DNA of 30,436 bases from JBKPRX01 sp046734795 (GTDB lineage Bacteria; Actinomycetota; Thermoleophilia; Gaiellales; Gaiellaceae), in the NCBI GenBank assembly GCA_046734795.1, contig JBKPRX010000098.1, forward strand, positions 1 through 30,436. Reading direction: 5' to 3'. The notes under the pieces are model-generated. The model was not told the DNA's origin. It ran no database searches and worked only from the letters and a program-made list of their open reading frames with translations. Both the position numbers and the translations under genes were made by a program. Positions 1 through 8,736 of this stretch are shown here, piece by piece (the stretch's first letter is position 1; each line of letters opens with the position of its first letter).

Positions 1-1
1 T

Positions 2-346
2 CGAATCGAGCGCCGCGGGTTCGCCCTGCGCGCGGGGAAGCTGCTGCGCGCGAGCCGCGACCTCGCGCAGCGCCACTACGAAGAGCACGCGGCCAAGCCG
101 TTCTTCGCCGAGCTCGTCGACTTCCTGACGTGGGGCCCGACGTGGGCGCTCGTCGTCGAAGGCGAGGGCGCGATCGTGGCGATGCGGAAGACGATCGGCG
201 CGACGAATCCAGCCGACGCTGAGCCGGGAACGATCCGCGGCGACCTCGCGACGTCGATGCCGGACAACCTCGTCCACGCCTCGGATGCGCCGGCGACCGC
301 GGAGCGCGAAATTGCGCTCTGGTTCTCAGAAGCCGAGCTTGTCTGA
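2..346 (+). CDS. ndk: Nucleoside diphosphate kinase, 3' part (5' end outside window)
   Basis: This enzyme moves the gamma-phosphate from ATP to NDPs through a phosphohistidine and balances cytoplasmic nucleotide pools. The frame is open from base 2 and gives 114 residues ending at TGA 344-346; roughly the first 20 residues of a typical 135-150-residue NDK are missing. Family hallmarks visible are the stretch HYEEHAAKPFF, the segment GATNPADAEPGTIRGD, and the active-site region DNLVHASD, whose His codon is 275-277. The C-terminal EREIALWF is also typical. The stop overlaps the likely TTG start of the following methyltransferase by 8 bases, so the two are probably co-transcribed. Identification is firm; only the N-terminus is unknown. 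Confidence 0.95.
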   Translation, partial: RIERRGFALRAGKLLRASRDLAQRHYEEHAAKPFFAELVDFLTWGPTWALVVEGEGAIVAMRKTIGATNPADAEPGTIRGDLATSMPDNLVHASDAPATAEREIALWFSEAELV

Positions 347-1091
347 CGTCGACGCGAACGTCGCGTATTGGACACGGCGGAACGCCGAATACACGGATGT
401 CTCGGCGGCGCGGGCGTGGGCGAAGGACGAGATCACCTGGGGCGTGTTCGGCGTGCCCGAGGCGTCGCTCGGCGTCCTTGGTGACGTCGGCGGTCTCGAC
501 GTCGTCGAGCTCGGCTGCGGGACCGCGTACTTCGCCGCGCGCCTCGCCCGTCGCGGTGCGCGCGTCGTCGGCGTCGATCCAACGCCCGCCCAACTCGCCA
601 CCGCGCGTCGACTGATGGCCGAGACCGGCATCGAGTTCCCGCTCGTCGAGGCGCCTGGAGAGTCGGTGCCGCTCCCGGACGCAGCCTTCGACCTTGCGTT
701 CTCGGAGCACGGTGCCGCCGTCTGGGCGGATCCCTATCGCTGGATTCCGGAGGCTGCGCGTCTGCTGCGGCCGGGCGGCCGCCTCGTGTTCCTGCACGGC
801 ACGCCGCTTGCACACGTGTGCTTCCCAGACGAGGGGCAAGTGACGACGCAGCTACAGCGTCCGTACTTCGGACTTCATCGCGAGCAGTGGGGCGACAGCG
901 ACGGAACCGAGTTCCAGCTCACGCATGGTGACTGGATTGCGGTGTTGCGAGCGAGCGGCTTTAACATCGAGCGCCTCGTCGAGCTGCAAGCGCCCGACGA
1001 CGCGGTGACGCACCCGTACTACAGCGACACGCCTGCGGAGTGGGGACGTCAGTGGCCTGCCGAGGAGATCTGGGTGGCGCGGAAGCAGTGA
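339..1091 (+). CDS. SAM-dependent methyltransferase (class I, Methyltransf_11-like)
   Basis: A 250-residue class I methyltransferase. Motif I (VELGCGTAYFA, about residues 56-66) and the acidic end of strand 2 (VVGVDPT, Asp about 80) form the SAM site. The later segment with LLRPGGRLVF is the usual post-motif III strand. The substrate cannot be read from the sequence; many close relatives are annotated only as generic methyltransferases. I chose TTG at 339, which overlaps the ndk stop by 8 bases, rather than ATG 285, which would run 62 bases into ndk and add an Arg/Lys-rich segment unlike the family. The gene ends in TGA overlapping the GTG of maf, consistent with an ndk-methyltransferase-maf transcript. 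Confidence 0.85.
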   Translation: MSDVDANVAYWTRRNAEYTDVSAARAWAKDEITWGVFGVPEASLGVLGDVGGLDVVELGCGTAYFAARLARRGARVVGVDPTPAQLATARRLMAETGIEFPLVEAPGESVPLPDAAFDLAFSEHGAAVWADPYRWIPEAARLLRPGGRLVFLHGTPLAHVCFPDEGQVTTQLQRPYFGLHREQWGDSDGTEFQLTHGDWIAVLRASGFNIERLVELQAPDDAVTHPYYSDTPAEWGRQWPAEEIWVARKQ

Positions 1092-1681
1092 GCCGGCCGC
1101 CGGCGCCGCCGCTTCTTCTTGCTTCGAGATCGCCGCGTCGCCGCGCGATCCTCGAGCAGCTCGGAATCCCGTTCGACGTCGTCGAGCCCCGCTATGACGA
1201 GCACGATCCGCCGGATGCGGATCCCGTCGAGCTCGTGCGGCGACACGCTGCCGGCAAGGCGCGTTCTGTCGCGACAGATGCAGGCGACCGGCCGGTGCTC
1301 GGCGTCGACACGACCGTCGCCGTCGGCGGGCGCGTGTACGGCAAAGCCGCGGATGCGACCGAGGCAGAGCGCACGCTCGAGGCGCTTGCCGGGCGCACGC
1401 ATGCCGTCGTGTCGGGCTTGTGTCTCGTGACCCCGGGGTGGGAGGTCGTCGAAGACGAGACGACGTTCGTCACGTTTCGCGAGCTGACTGCGCGCGATCT
1501 CGCCGCGTACGTTGCAAGCGGCGAGTGGCGCGATCGCGCAGGCGCATATGCGATCCAAGGCTCCGGCGCGTCGCTCGTCGAGCGGATCGAAGGCGACTAC
1601 CTGAACGTCGTCGGTCTGCCGGCCGCACTCCTCGTGCGGCTTCTGGCTGAACGTTTCCCTGGGACGTACGGCTTCGGCTGA
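1088..1681 (+). CDS. maf: Maf-family nucleoside triphosphate pyrophosphatase
   Basis: Maf proteins hydrolyse dTTP/UTP or modified NTPs to monophosphate and pyrophosphate and are linked to cell-division arrest and nucleotide-pool cleaning. The 197-residue protein has the N-terminal LLLASRSPRR loop (residues 9-18), a conserved Lys near 57, GVDTTV with the likely catalytic Asp at 74, the AGAYAIQG segment and the C-terminal EGDYLNVVGLP. GTG 1088 overlaps the preceding TGA as GTGA; an upstream in-frame GTG at 1040 would only add residues coded inside the methyltransferase. Maf genes often sit just upstream of mreB, as here. The dTTP/UTP versus 7-methyl-GTP subtype is not settled from sequence. Confidence 0.93.
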   Translation: MSRPPAPPLLLASRSPRRRAILEQLGIPFDVVEPRYDEHDPPDADPVELVRRHAAGKARSVATDAGDRPVLGVDTTVAVGGRVYGKAADATEAERTLEALAGRTHAVVSGLCLVTPGWEVVEDETTFVTFRELTARDLAAYVASGEWRDRAGAYAIQGSGASLVERIEGDYLNVVGLPAALLVRLLAERFPGTYGFG

Positions 1682-1719
1682 CCGGCCGCGTCCGATTCGC
1701 ACCCCAGGGCCCATTCGGC

Positions 1720-1725
1720 TAGAAC
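1720..1725 (+). promoter_or_regulatory. Possible -10 element (TAGAAC) before mreB
   Basis: The only AT-rich hexamer in the 56-base gap between maf and mreB, 12 bases before the mreB ATG. No clear -35 or Shine-Dalgarno is visible. Weak on its own; supported only by similar elements elsewhere in the window. Confidence 0.35.
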
Positions 1726-1737
1726 TATGGGCTCCCG

Positions 1738-2793
<1,056 letters not shown>

Positions 2794-2847
2794 CCGCACG
2801 AGCTCGTATCGGCACTTTTCCTGGACCTGAGCCTCCGAAAAGCCCGG

Positions 2848-2853
2848 TAACCT
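2848..2853 (+). promoter_or_regulatory. Likely -10 element (TAACCT) for mreC
   Basis: TAACCT lies 11 bases before the mreC GTG in the 71-base mreB-mreC gap. Transcription from it would start about 5 bases upstream of GTG, and no Shine-Dalgarno is present, suggesting a very short or absent leader. A TGGACC at 2822-2827 is a poor -35 candidate (20-base spacer). Confidence 0.4.
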
Positions 2854-2864
2854 AGGGCTCGCTC

Positions 2865-3815
2865 GTGCCTCGCAACCGCATCGCACGCGCGGCGGTCCTG
2901 GCCGGCTCCGTCCAGCGTTCCGCCGCCTCGCCATATTCCTCTCGCAATCGCAGCGTCGTTCGGCGGCGCGTCGTGCTCGGCGTGCTCGTGGTTTGCGCGC
3001 TCGCCTTGATCACGTTGTCGGTGCGCGAAGGTGGAAACGGTCCGCTGCACAGGGCGCAGGACGTCGGCACGACCGTCCTTCGGCCGTTCCAGGTCGGCGC
3101 CGAGCGCGTTGCGCGACCGTTCCGGGACGTCTACGGCTACTTCGCCGGTCTCGTGCATGCGAAGTCGGAGAACGAGAAGCTGCGCCGCGAGGTCGAAGAG
3201 CTTCGGCAAGCGCAGATCCAGAACACAGCTGCCGTGCAGGACCTCTCGCAGCTTCGACAGGTTCTTCACTACGAAGAGGGGCCGCAGTTCCCCGTGGACT
3301 ATCGGCCCGTGAACACGCGCGTGATCGGAGTACCTGCAGGTCCGTTCCAGCAGCGCGTCGTGATTGCAGCCGGCTCGACGCACGGTCTTCGTTTGCACAC
3401 GCCGGTCGTCTCGATTCGAGGCGAGCTCGTCGGCCAGGTGACGCGCGTCGCTCCGCACACCGCAGTCGTCACGCTCTTGACGGATCCGGACAGCGCCGTC
3501 GCGTCGGTTGACGAGAACCCGTTGTCGCGCGCGATCGGCTTGCTGCAGCACGGCCCCGGCGACACGCTCGTGCTCGGCCGCGTGACGAAGGACAAAGTCG
3601 TCAGTCGCGGTGACGTCGTCGTGACGGCCGGAACGCAGAACGCCCGCTATCCGGACCTCTATCCGCGCGGGATCCTGATCGGCACCGTCGGCGACGTGAG
3701 CCAGACGAACATCGCGCCGTTCAAGCAGATCCAGGTGAACCCGTTCGTCGACTTCTCGTCACTCGACTCCGTCGTCGCACTCGTGGCGAAGAAGCCGGTG
3801 CCGCAGCTGCCGTGA
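2865..3815 (+). CDS. mreC: Rod shape-determining protein MreC
   Basis: MreC is a bitopic membrane protein that links MreB filaments to PBP2 and activates it. The 316-residue product shows a basic cytoplasmic N-terminus (about 1-35), one transmembrane helix (about 36-52), a coiled coil rich in Glu/Arg/Leu (about 95-135) and a C-terminal beta domain with the family stretches RVIGVPAG, GLRLHTPVV, GELVGQVTRV and RGILIGTVGDV. The start is GTG 2865 (the product then begins MPRNRIARA). The stop TGA overlaps the GTG of mreD, giving translational coupling. The N-terminal extension before the helix is somewhat longer than in E. coli. Confidence 0.93.
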   Translation: MPRNRIARAAVLAGSVQRSAASPYSSRNRSVVRRRVVLGVLVVCALALITLSVREGGNGPLHRAQDVGTTVLRPFQVGAERVARPFRDVYGYFAGLVHAKSENEKLRREVEELRQAQIQNTAAVQDLSQLRQVLHYEEGPQFPVDYRPVNTRVIGVPAGPFQQRVVIAAGSTHGLRLHTPVVSIRGELVGQVTRVAPHTAVVTLLTDPDSAVASVDENPLSRAIGLLQHGPGDTLVLGRVTKDKVVSRGDVVVTAGTQNARYPDLYPRGILIGTVGDVSQTNIAPFKQIQVNPFVDFSSLDSVVALVAKKPVPQLP

Positions 3816-4345
3816 TTGCCGCCCGCCTTGCCGATCACGCGAAGGTCGCGCTGATCCTCTTCCTCGCGGCGATCGTGCAGGTCTCGATCCTCGACGCCGT
3901 GCGCATCTTCGGAGGCACGCCCGACCTTCTGCTCGTCACGCTCGTCGCCGTCGCGCTTCTGCGTGGGTCGCTGGTCGGGGCCGCGGCGGGTTTCTTCGCC
4001 GGGCTCGTCGTCGACACGGCGACGCTCGAGACCTTGGGGCTGACGTCGCTCCTTCTGACGCTGTCCGGTTATTGGATCGGCCGCTACGGAGAGACGACCG
4101 GGCGCGATCGAACGCACGCGCCGTTCGTCTCCGTCGCCGTCGTCACGTTCGTCTACGCCCTCGGCTCGCTGATCGTCCACTTCATGCTCGGCCGGCACGC
4201 GCCGGCCGGAGCAGTGATGACGGATGTGTGGCCGACGATCCTGCTGAACCTCGTGATGACCGCGCCTGTCTACGCACTCGTGCGGCGACTGCTCGGCGGG
4301 GCCGATTGGAACGAGCGCGCAGCGGAGGTTCAGCTTCTTGGCTAG
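3812..4345 (+). CDS. mreD: Rod shape-determining protein MreD
   Basis: MreD is a small integral membrane subunit of the Rod complex. The 177-residue product is almost entirely hydrophobic with about five or six membrane segments; the segment around GGTPDLLLVTLVAVALLRGS followed by GFFAGLVVDTATLETLGLTS is typical of MreD. The start GTG 3812 overlaps the mreC stop, and its own TAG overlaps the TTG of mrdA. Sequence similarity in this family is low, so much of the call rests on position between mreC and mrdA. Confidence 0.9.
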   Translation: MIAARLADHAKVALILFLAAIVQVSILDAVRIFGGTPDLLLVTLVAVALLRGSLVGAAAGFFAGLVVDTATLETLGLTSLLLTLSGYWIGRYGETTGRDRTHAPFVSVAVVTFVYALGSLIVHFMLGRHAPAGAVMTDVWPTILLNLVMTAPVYALVRRLLGGADWNERAAEVQLLG

Positions 4346-6353
4346 CAACGCCGCCACGCCTCCGCGGCGCACGTTCTTGCCGCGTTCGCGGAGCGTCGAA
4401 GAGCCGTACCGGGTGACGCCGCGGCTCGCGATGCGCCTGGCGATCCTCGGGGTGATCACGCTCGCGCTCTTCGCCGCGCTCTTCTTCCGGCTGTGGGCGT
4501 TGCAAGTGCTGCAGGGAACGCAGTACCGGCAGACCGCGCTCAACAACCAGTACCGCACGGTGCGCCTGCAAGCGCCCCGCGGGCTGATCGTCGACCGGAA
4601 CAACGTGCCGCTCGTGACCAACGCGACCGCTACGGCGATCGAGATCTGGCCGGCCGACCTGCCGAAGGTCTACGCGGACCGCTACGTGCAGCTCCGCCGG
4701 CTCGCGCAGCTCGCACGTGTGCCGCTGTACGAGATCGCAGCGGCGATCAAGAAGCACGAAGGCGACATGCTCACGCCGGTGACGATCAAGACCAACGTCG
4801 GCGATGCGCTCGTGCGCTACCTCGCCGAGCATCGCAATGAGTTTCCCGGCGTGCAGCTCGCCGAGACGTGGGTGCGTCACTACCCGTACCAGACCGCTGC
4901 TGCACAGCTCGTCGGGTACGTCGGCGAGATCTCGCCGACGCAGCTGAAGGAGCGCGCGCGGTCCGACTATGAGCCCGGAGACGAGATCGGCCAGAGCGGT
5001 CTCGAGGGTCATTACGACACGTATCTCCGCGGCCATGCGGGGATCGCGCGGATGCGGGTCGATTCGCTCGGTCATCCACGCAGCGCGCTCACGCACACCC
5101 GCTACGCGCAGCAGGGGCGCACGCTGCGCTTGACGATCGACCTGGGCGTTCAGCGAGCTGCGGAGAACGCACTCGACTTCGGCATCCGGCTCGCGCAGAG
5201 CGACGGGCACTGGGCAGCGCAGGGCGGCGCGATCGTCGCGCTCGATCCGCGGAACGGCGAGATCCTCGCGATGGCATCCGCGCCGCGATACAAGCCGTCG
5301 GTCTTCACTGCCCCGGTGCGGAGGACGGGGCTCGCGGAGCAGGGCCTGCTTCTGAAGACGGCGCAACGGAAAAACTATCCGGCGATCAATCGCGCGGTTC
5401 AGGGCACGTATCCGCCGGGCTCGACGTTCAAGCCGGTCACCGCGCTCGCCGCGCTGCAGGAAGGACTCGTCTCGCCGTTCGAGCTCCTGCCGTGCACGTC
5501 GTCGTACACCTCGCCGAACGACCGGTCTCATCACAAGTTCAAGAACTGGGATCCGTTCGTGAACGAAGGCATGGACCTGCCGACGGCGCTCGCCGCATCG
5601 TGCGACACGTACTTCTACGAGCTCGGGAACCGGTTCTGGGTTCTGCCGTCGGATCGCAAGCAGCCGTTGCAGAAATGGGCGACGCGGTTCGGCTTCGGCG
5701 CGCCGACGGGCGTCGACCTCGGTCCGGAATCGAGCGGTCTCGTACCGACGATCGACTGGCGGCATAGCCGCTACACGAAGCAGACAGACCCATGCTGCTG
5801 GGAAGTCGATCGCCTCTGGAAGCCAGGTGACTCGATTCAGCTTGCAATCGGCCAGAAGGACCTGCTCGTCACGCCGCTGCAGATGGCGCGCTTCTACGCG
5901 CTCATCGCGAACGGCGGCAAGCTCGTGACACCGCACCTGCGCCTCGACGTCGAAAACCCGAACGGCACTGCGGTGCCGATGCCCGGCGTGCCCGCGCCGC
6001 GGCCGGTCGTCGGGCTGGACCCGGCCTCGCTCCAGGTCGTTCGCCGCGGGTTGTTCGAGGCGACGCACGTCTCGTTCGGAACGTCGTCCGCGATCTTCAG
6101 CAACTTCGAGGTGCCGATCGCCGGCAAGACCGGGACCGCCGAGAAGTTCGTGACGCTCCCCAGCTACGCGGGCCTCCAAGACCAATCGTGGTGGTGTGGC
6201 TACGGTCCCTACGACGATCCGACGCTCGTCGTCTGCGCAGTGATCGAGAACGGCGGTCATGGTGGGACAGCGGCGGCGCCCGCGGCGCTGAAGGTGTTCG
6301 AGCAGTACTTCCACGTCGCCGCACCGACAACCGGAGACATCCACTCCGACTGA
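4338..6353 (+). CDS. mrdA: Penicillin-binding protein 2 (class B transpeptidase of the Rod complex)
   Basis: PBP2 cross-links peptidoglycan during lateral elongation and works with RodA. The 671-residue protein has a basic N-terminus, a signal-anchor helix (about residues 33-53), a dimerisation/pedestal domain with the early motif APRGLIVDRN, and a C-terminal transpeptidase domain. Active-site motifs are S362-TF-K365, S421-C-D and K597-T-G. TTG 4338 is chosen because GGAGG at 4324-4328 lies 9 bases upstream and the frame then overlaps the mreD stop by 8 bases. The stop TGA shares its last base with the rodA ATG. Confidence 0.96.
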   Translation: MASNAATPPRRTFLPRSRSVEEPYRVTPRLAMRLAILGVITLALFAALFFRLWALQVLQGTQYRQTALNNQYRTVRLQAPRGLIVDRNNVPLVTNATATAIEIWPADLPKVYADRYVQLRRLAQLARVPLYEIAAAIKKHEGDMLTPVTIKTNVGDALVRYLAEHRNEFPGVQLAETWVRHYPYQTAAAQLVGYVGEISPTQLKERARSDYEPGDEIGQSGLEGHYDTYLRGHAGIARMRVDSLGHPRSALTHTRYAQQGRTLRLTIDLGVQRAAENALDFGIRLAQSDGHWAAQGGAIVALDPRNGEILAMASAPRYKPSVFTAPVRRTGLAEQGLLLKTAQRKNYPAINRAVQGTYPPGSTFKPVTALAALQEGLVSPFELLPCTSSYTSPNDRSHHKFKNWDPFVNEGMDLPTALAASCDTYFYELGNRFWVLPSDRKQPLQKWATRFGFGAPTGVDLGPESSGLVPTIDWRHSRYTKQTDPCCWEVDRLWKPGDSIQLAIGQKDLLVTPLQMARFYALIANGGKLVTPHLRLDVENPNGTAVPMPGVPAPRPVVGLDPASLQVVRRGLFEATHVSFGTSSAIFSNFEVPIAGKTGTAEKFVTLPSYAGLQDQSWWCGYGPYDDPTLVVCAVIENGGHGGTAAAPAALKVFEQYFHVAAPTTGDIHSD

Positions 6354-7552
6354 TGATCGAGTACGCAGGATCCCAACGAGCCGGAACGCGTGACCGCCGC
6401 GGCGACGCCGCTGAGCTCGCGTCGGTGATCCGCCGACTCGACTGGGTCCTTCTCGGCACCGTGCTCGCGATCGTCGGTCTCGGCCTGTGGGCGATCGCCG
6501 GCATCACGCGCCATGACATTCCCGGCGCGAGCCATTACTTCGTGAACCGGCAGGCTGCATACGCAGCGATCGGCCTCGGCGGCCTCGTCGTCTTCGCGCT
6601 CATCGACCCCGACCTCTACCGGCGGTACTGGCGCTGGATCTTCGGCAGCACAGTCGGCGCGATCATCCTCGTGTATCTCCAGGGCGAAGTGCGCGGCTCG
6701 AAGCGCTGGATCGACTTCGGCTTCGGCTTCCGGTTCCAGCCGTCCGAGTTCGGCAAGCTCCTCTTCGTGCTCGCGCTCGCGGGCTTCCTCACGGAGCGTG
6801 GGCGCAACATCGGTTCCGCCAGGACGTTCGCACGGACGATCGGCCTCGCATCGATCCCGATCGTGCTCGTCTTCCTGCAGCCGGACATCGGCACGGCGCT
6901 CGTCTACACCGCCGCGCTTGCAGCGGTGCTCTTCGTCGCCGGCTCGCGCTGGGTCCACCTCGGTTTCGCGGCTGCTGCGGCGGCAATCGGAATCGTCGCC
7001 GTCCTCTGGGCGCTGCCCGCGGCCGGCGTGCACGTGCTGAAGCCGTACCAGGAGTGCCGCCTCACCGGCTTCACGCACCCAAGCTCGAACGACTCGACGT
7101 GCTCGACCTACAACATCGAGCAGTCGAAGATCGCGCTCGGCTCGGGTCAGCTCCGCGGCCGCGGAACGCGCGGTGCGACGCAGACGACGCAGGGCTTCCT
7201 GCCGGAGCACGCAACGGACTTCGTATTTGCGTCGTACGGCGAGCAGCGGGGCTTCATGGGCGGTGCGCTCTTGCTCGCGCTCTACTTGCTTTTGATCTGG
7301 CGCGGCCTGCGCATCGTCGCCGTTGCGCCTGACCACTTCTCCGCGATCGTCGCGGGCGGGATCGTGGTCGCGCTGCTGTTCCAGATCTTCGTCAACGTCG
7401 GGATGACGATGGCGATTGCGCCGATCACGGGGATCCCGCTGCCGTTCTTCAGCGTCGGCGGCTCGTCGATGATCGCGAATCTCTGTGCGATGGGCGTGCT
7501 GCTCGCGATTCACGCGCGCGGTCGTGGTGCGCGCGCGGGCCGGTCGCGCTGA
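6353..7552 (+). CDS. rodA: RodA, SEDS-family peptidoglycan glycosyltransferase
   Basis: RodA polymerises lipid II into glycan strands as partner of PBP2. The 399-residue protein has a roughly 30-residue hydrophilic N-terminus and about ten membrane segments. SEDS hallmarks are GSKRWIDFGF followed by QPSEFGKL, the extracellular FLPEHATDFVFA segment that carries the functionally important Asp, and the C-terminal GIPLPFFSVGGSSMIAN. ATG 6353 overlaps the mrdA stop (TGATG), fitting tight coupling; an in-frame upstream start near 6188 lies wholly inside mrdA and is unlikely. The large loop contains two Cys (YQECRL and DSTCST), possibly a disulphide. RodA rather than FtsW is inferred from the PBP2/MreBCD context. 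Confidence 0.94.
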   Translation: MIEYAGSQRAGTRDRRGDAAELASVIRRLDWVLLGTVLAIVGLGLWAIAGITRHDIPGASHYFVNRQAAYAAIGLGGLVVFALIDPDLYRRYWRWIFGSTVGAIILVYLQGEVRGSKRWIDFGFGFRFQPSEFGKLLFVLALAGFLTERGRNIGSARTFARTIGLASIPIVLVFLQPDIGTALVYTAALAAVLFVAGSRWVHLGFAAAAAAIGIVAVLWALPAAGVHVLKPYQECRLTGFTHPSSNDSTCSTYNIEQSKIALGSGQLRGRGTRGATQTTQGFLPEHATDFVFASYGEQRGFMGGALLLALYLLLIWRGLRIVAVAPDHFSAIVAGGIVVALLFQIFVNVGMTMAIAPITGIPLPFFSVGGSSMIANLCAMGVLLAIHARGRGARAGRSR

Positions 7553-7556
7553 GGCC

Positions 7557-8351
7557 GTGGCGCTACCGATTCGCATCTCAGTTCTGCGTGCGCTCGCAAA
7601 GGAGCTGTCTGCGTCGACCGGGGATCGCCGACCGATCGCGATCGAGGGTCCTCTCGCCGAGGTCTTGCAGCGTGAGCTGACGCGCGGCGGCGACCCGGCC
7701 GCGGTGCGCGTCGGCGACCCGCGCGGCGCTGCGGTCTACATCCAGATCGCCGGTCGGGATGGCGTCGACGAGGAGGCGCTCAAGCGCGCACGGCGCGCAC
7801 GCGTTCCGATCGTCGCCGTCGCCGAGGAATACGGCCGCCTCCCGTTCGTTCTCGCCACCGACATCGTCTTGCTCGAACGCGGCGCGGGGTTCCCGGTGGA
7901 AGCAATCGCCGAGCTGATCGCGAGCAAGCTCGGCGAGGAAGCGACGGGTCTCGCGGCGAGGTTGCCAGTGCTACGCGGCGCGGTCTGCGATCGGCTCGTC
8001 GCCGGCTTCGCGCGCAAGAACGCGATCGTCGCCGCCGCCGTCTTCGTGCCCGGCACGGATCTGCCGGTGCTCACGCTCAACCAGCTTCGCCTCGTCCTGC
8101 GCATCGCTGCGGCTCACGGCGAGTCGATGGAGGGCGAGCGCATACCCGAGGTCGCGGCCACGATCGGCGCCGGCTACGGCTTTCGCGCCCTCGCGCGGCA
8201 ACTGCTCGTGCTCGTTCCGTTCGCCGGCTTCGCCGTCAAGGCGGGCGTTGCGTATGCGGGCACGCGCACGGTCGGCGAAGCCGCGAGACAATGGTTCGCG
8301 GCCCAGGGCGCTGCGGCTGGGGCTCCAGTTCGCGATCGTCCGACCGCCTAG
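7557..8351 (+). CDS. DUF697 domain membrane protein
   Basis: A 264-residue protein of unknown function. The N-terminal half is alpha/beta with repeated Ile/Val strands (VYIQIAGRDGVDEE, RVPIVAVAEEYG), somewhat like a degenerate nucleotide-binding fold but lacking a P-loop. The C-terminal half has hydrophobic helices with AAAVFVPGTDLPVLTLNQLRL and LVLVPFAGFAVKAG, resembling the DUF697 family, which is often fused or adjacent to GTPase-like domains. GTG 7557 follows the rodA stop by 4 bases, so it is probably the last gene of the Rod operon. A role with the Rod complex is only inferred from position. Confidence 0.75.
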   Translation: MALPIRISVLRALAKELSASTGDRRPIAIEGPLAEVLQRELTRGGDPAAVRVGDPRGAAVYIQIAGRDGVDEEALKRARRARVPIVAVAEEYGRLPFVLATDIVLLERGAGFPVEAIAELIASKLGEEATGLAARLPVLRGAVCDRLVAGFARKNAIVAAAVFVPGTDLPVLTLNQLRLVLRIAAAHGESMEGERIPEVAATIGAGYGFRALARQLLVLVPFAGFAVKAGVAYAGTRTVGEAARQWFAAQGAAAGAPVRDRPTA

Positions 8352-8566
8352 GCCGCCGCCGGCCTGAGCTTCGCTCTGCGCACCCGGATCGCACGAAGCC
8401 GCTGACTGAGCCGCGCCCACGCCCACGGCTCGATCTCGCCGTAGCGCCCGTCCGACTGCCCTCGCGTCGCCTCGAGGTACTCGAACCAGGCATCCGCCTC
8501 CTCGATCAGGAGCAACTCTTCCGCCTGACGACTCGCCGGCACCGGATCACCTCCAAGCTCGCTCAC
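8348..8566 (-). CDS. Small hypothetical protein (72 aa)
   Basis: I do not recognise a named family. The 72-residue product is helical and amphipathic, with an acidic first half (AEELLLIEEADAWFEYLEATRG) and a basic second half (RLSQRLRAIRVRRAKLRP), and four aromatic residues around EPWAWARL. This balanced composition is unlike the Arg/Ser-rich translation of non-coding frames here, which argues that it is real. The start is GTG 8566-8564; no Shine-Dalgarno is seen but a TACGAT hexamer lies 10 bases upstream. It converges on the DUF697 gene and shares the four bases CTAG, which contain the TAG stop of each gene. Confidence 0.65.
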   Translation of the reverse strand: MSELGGDPVPASRQAEELLLIEEADAWFEYLEATRGQSDGRYGEIEPWAWARLSQRLRAIRVRRAKLRPAAA

Positions 8567-8576
8567 GATTGGGCGG

Positions 8577-8582
8577 ATCGTA
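8577..8582 (-). promoter_or_regulatory. Possible -10 element (TACGAT) for the 72-aa gene
   Basis: Reading on the minus strand, TACGAT ends 10 bases before the GTG start at 8566. No good -35 is evident. If used, the transcript would have a leader of only a few bases. Confidence 0.35.
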
Positions 8583-8636
8583 GGACCGGCGCCGGACGGC
8601 AGGGCTACGGCAAAGGCCGAGTTCCGCCGATACAGC

Positions 8637-8642
8637 TACCCT
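8637..8642 (+). promoter_or_regulatory. Possible -10 element (TACCCT) for the RNase E/G gene
   Basis: TACCCT is the best -10-like hexamer upstream of the RNase E/G gene. It would give a leader of about 88 bases containing the hairpin at 8676-8715 and a strong Shine-Dalgarno. No convincing -35. Confidence 0.35.
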
Positions 8643-8675
8643 GGAAGCTCTTGATGGCTTTTGCATCTGACACCC

Positions 8676-8715
8676 AGCGCGCGCGCCGCCCCCTTCTGGG
8701 CGCAGCAGCCGCGCG
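8676..8715 (+). promoter_or_regulatory. Leader hairpin upstream of RNase E/G
   Basis: AGCGCGCG at 8676-8683 pairs perfectly with CGCGCGCT at 8708-8715, and inside it GCCC (8686-8689) can pair with GGGC (8696-8699). The structure ends 8 bases before the Shine-Dalgarno AAGGAGA (8724-8730). Autoregulation of rne through 5'-leader hairpins is known in E. coli; a similar role here is inference. Confidence 0.45.
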
Positions 8716-8736
8716 CTTCACTCAAGGAGATTTCGC

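Noticed and set aside
5598..5606. PBP2 with SCD instead of the usual SxN motif
   Set aside because: Ser-x-Asp at this position is common in PBP2-type class B enzymes, so it is not a lost active site.
4182..6344. Long minus-strand frame opposite mreD and mrdA
   Set aside because: Arg/Glu/Ala-rich shadow of high-GC coding DNA; the plus strand encodes recognised MreD and PBP2.
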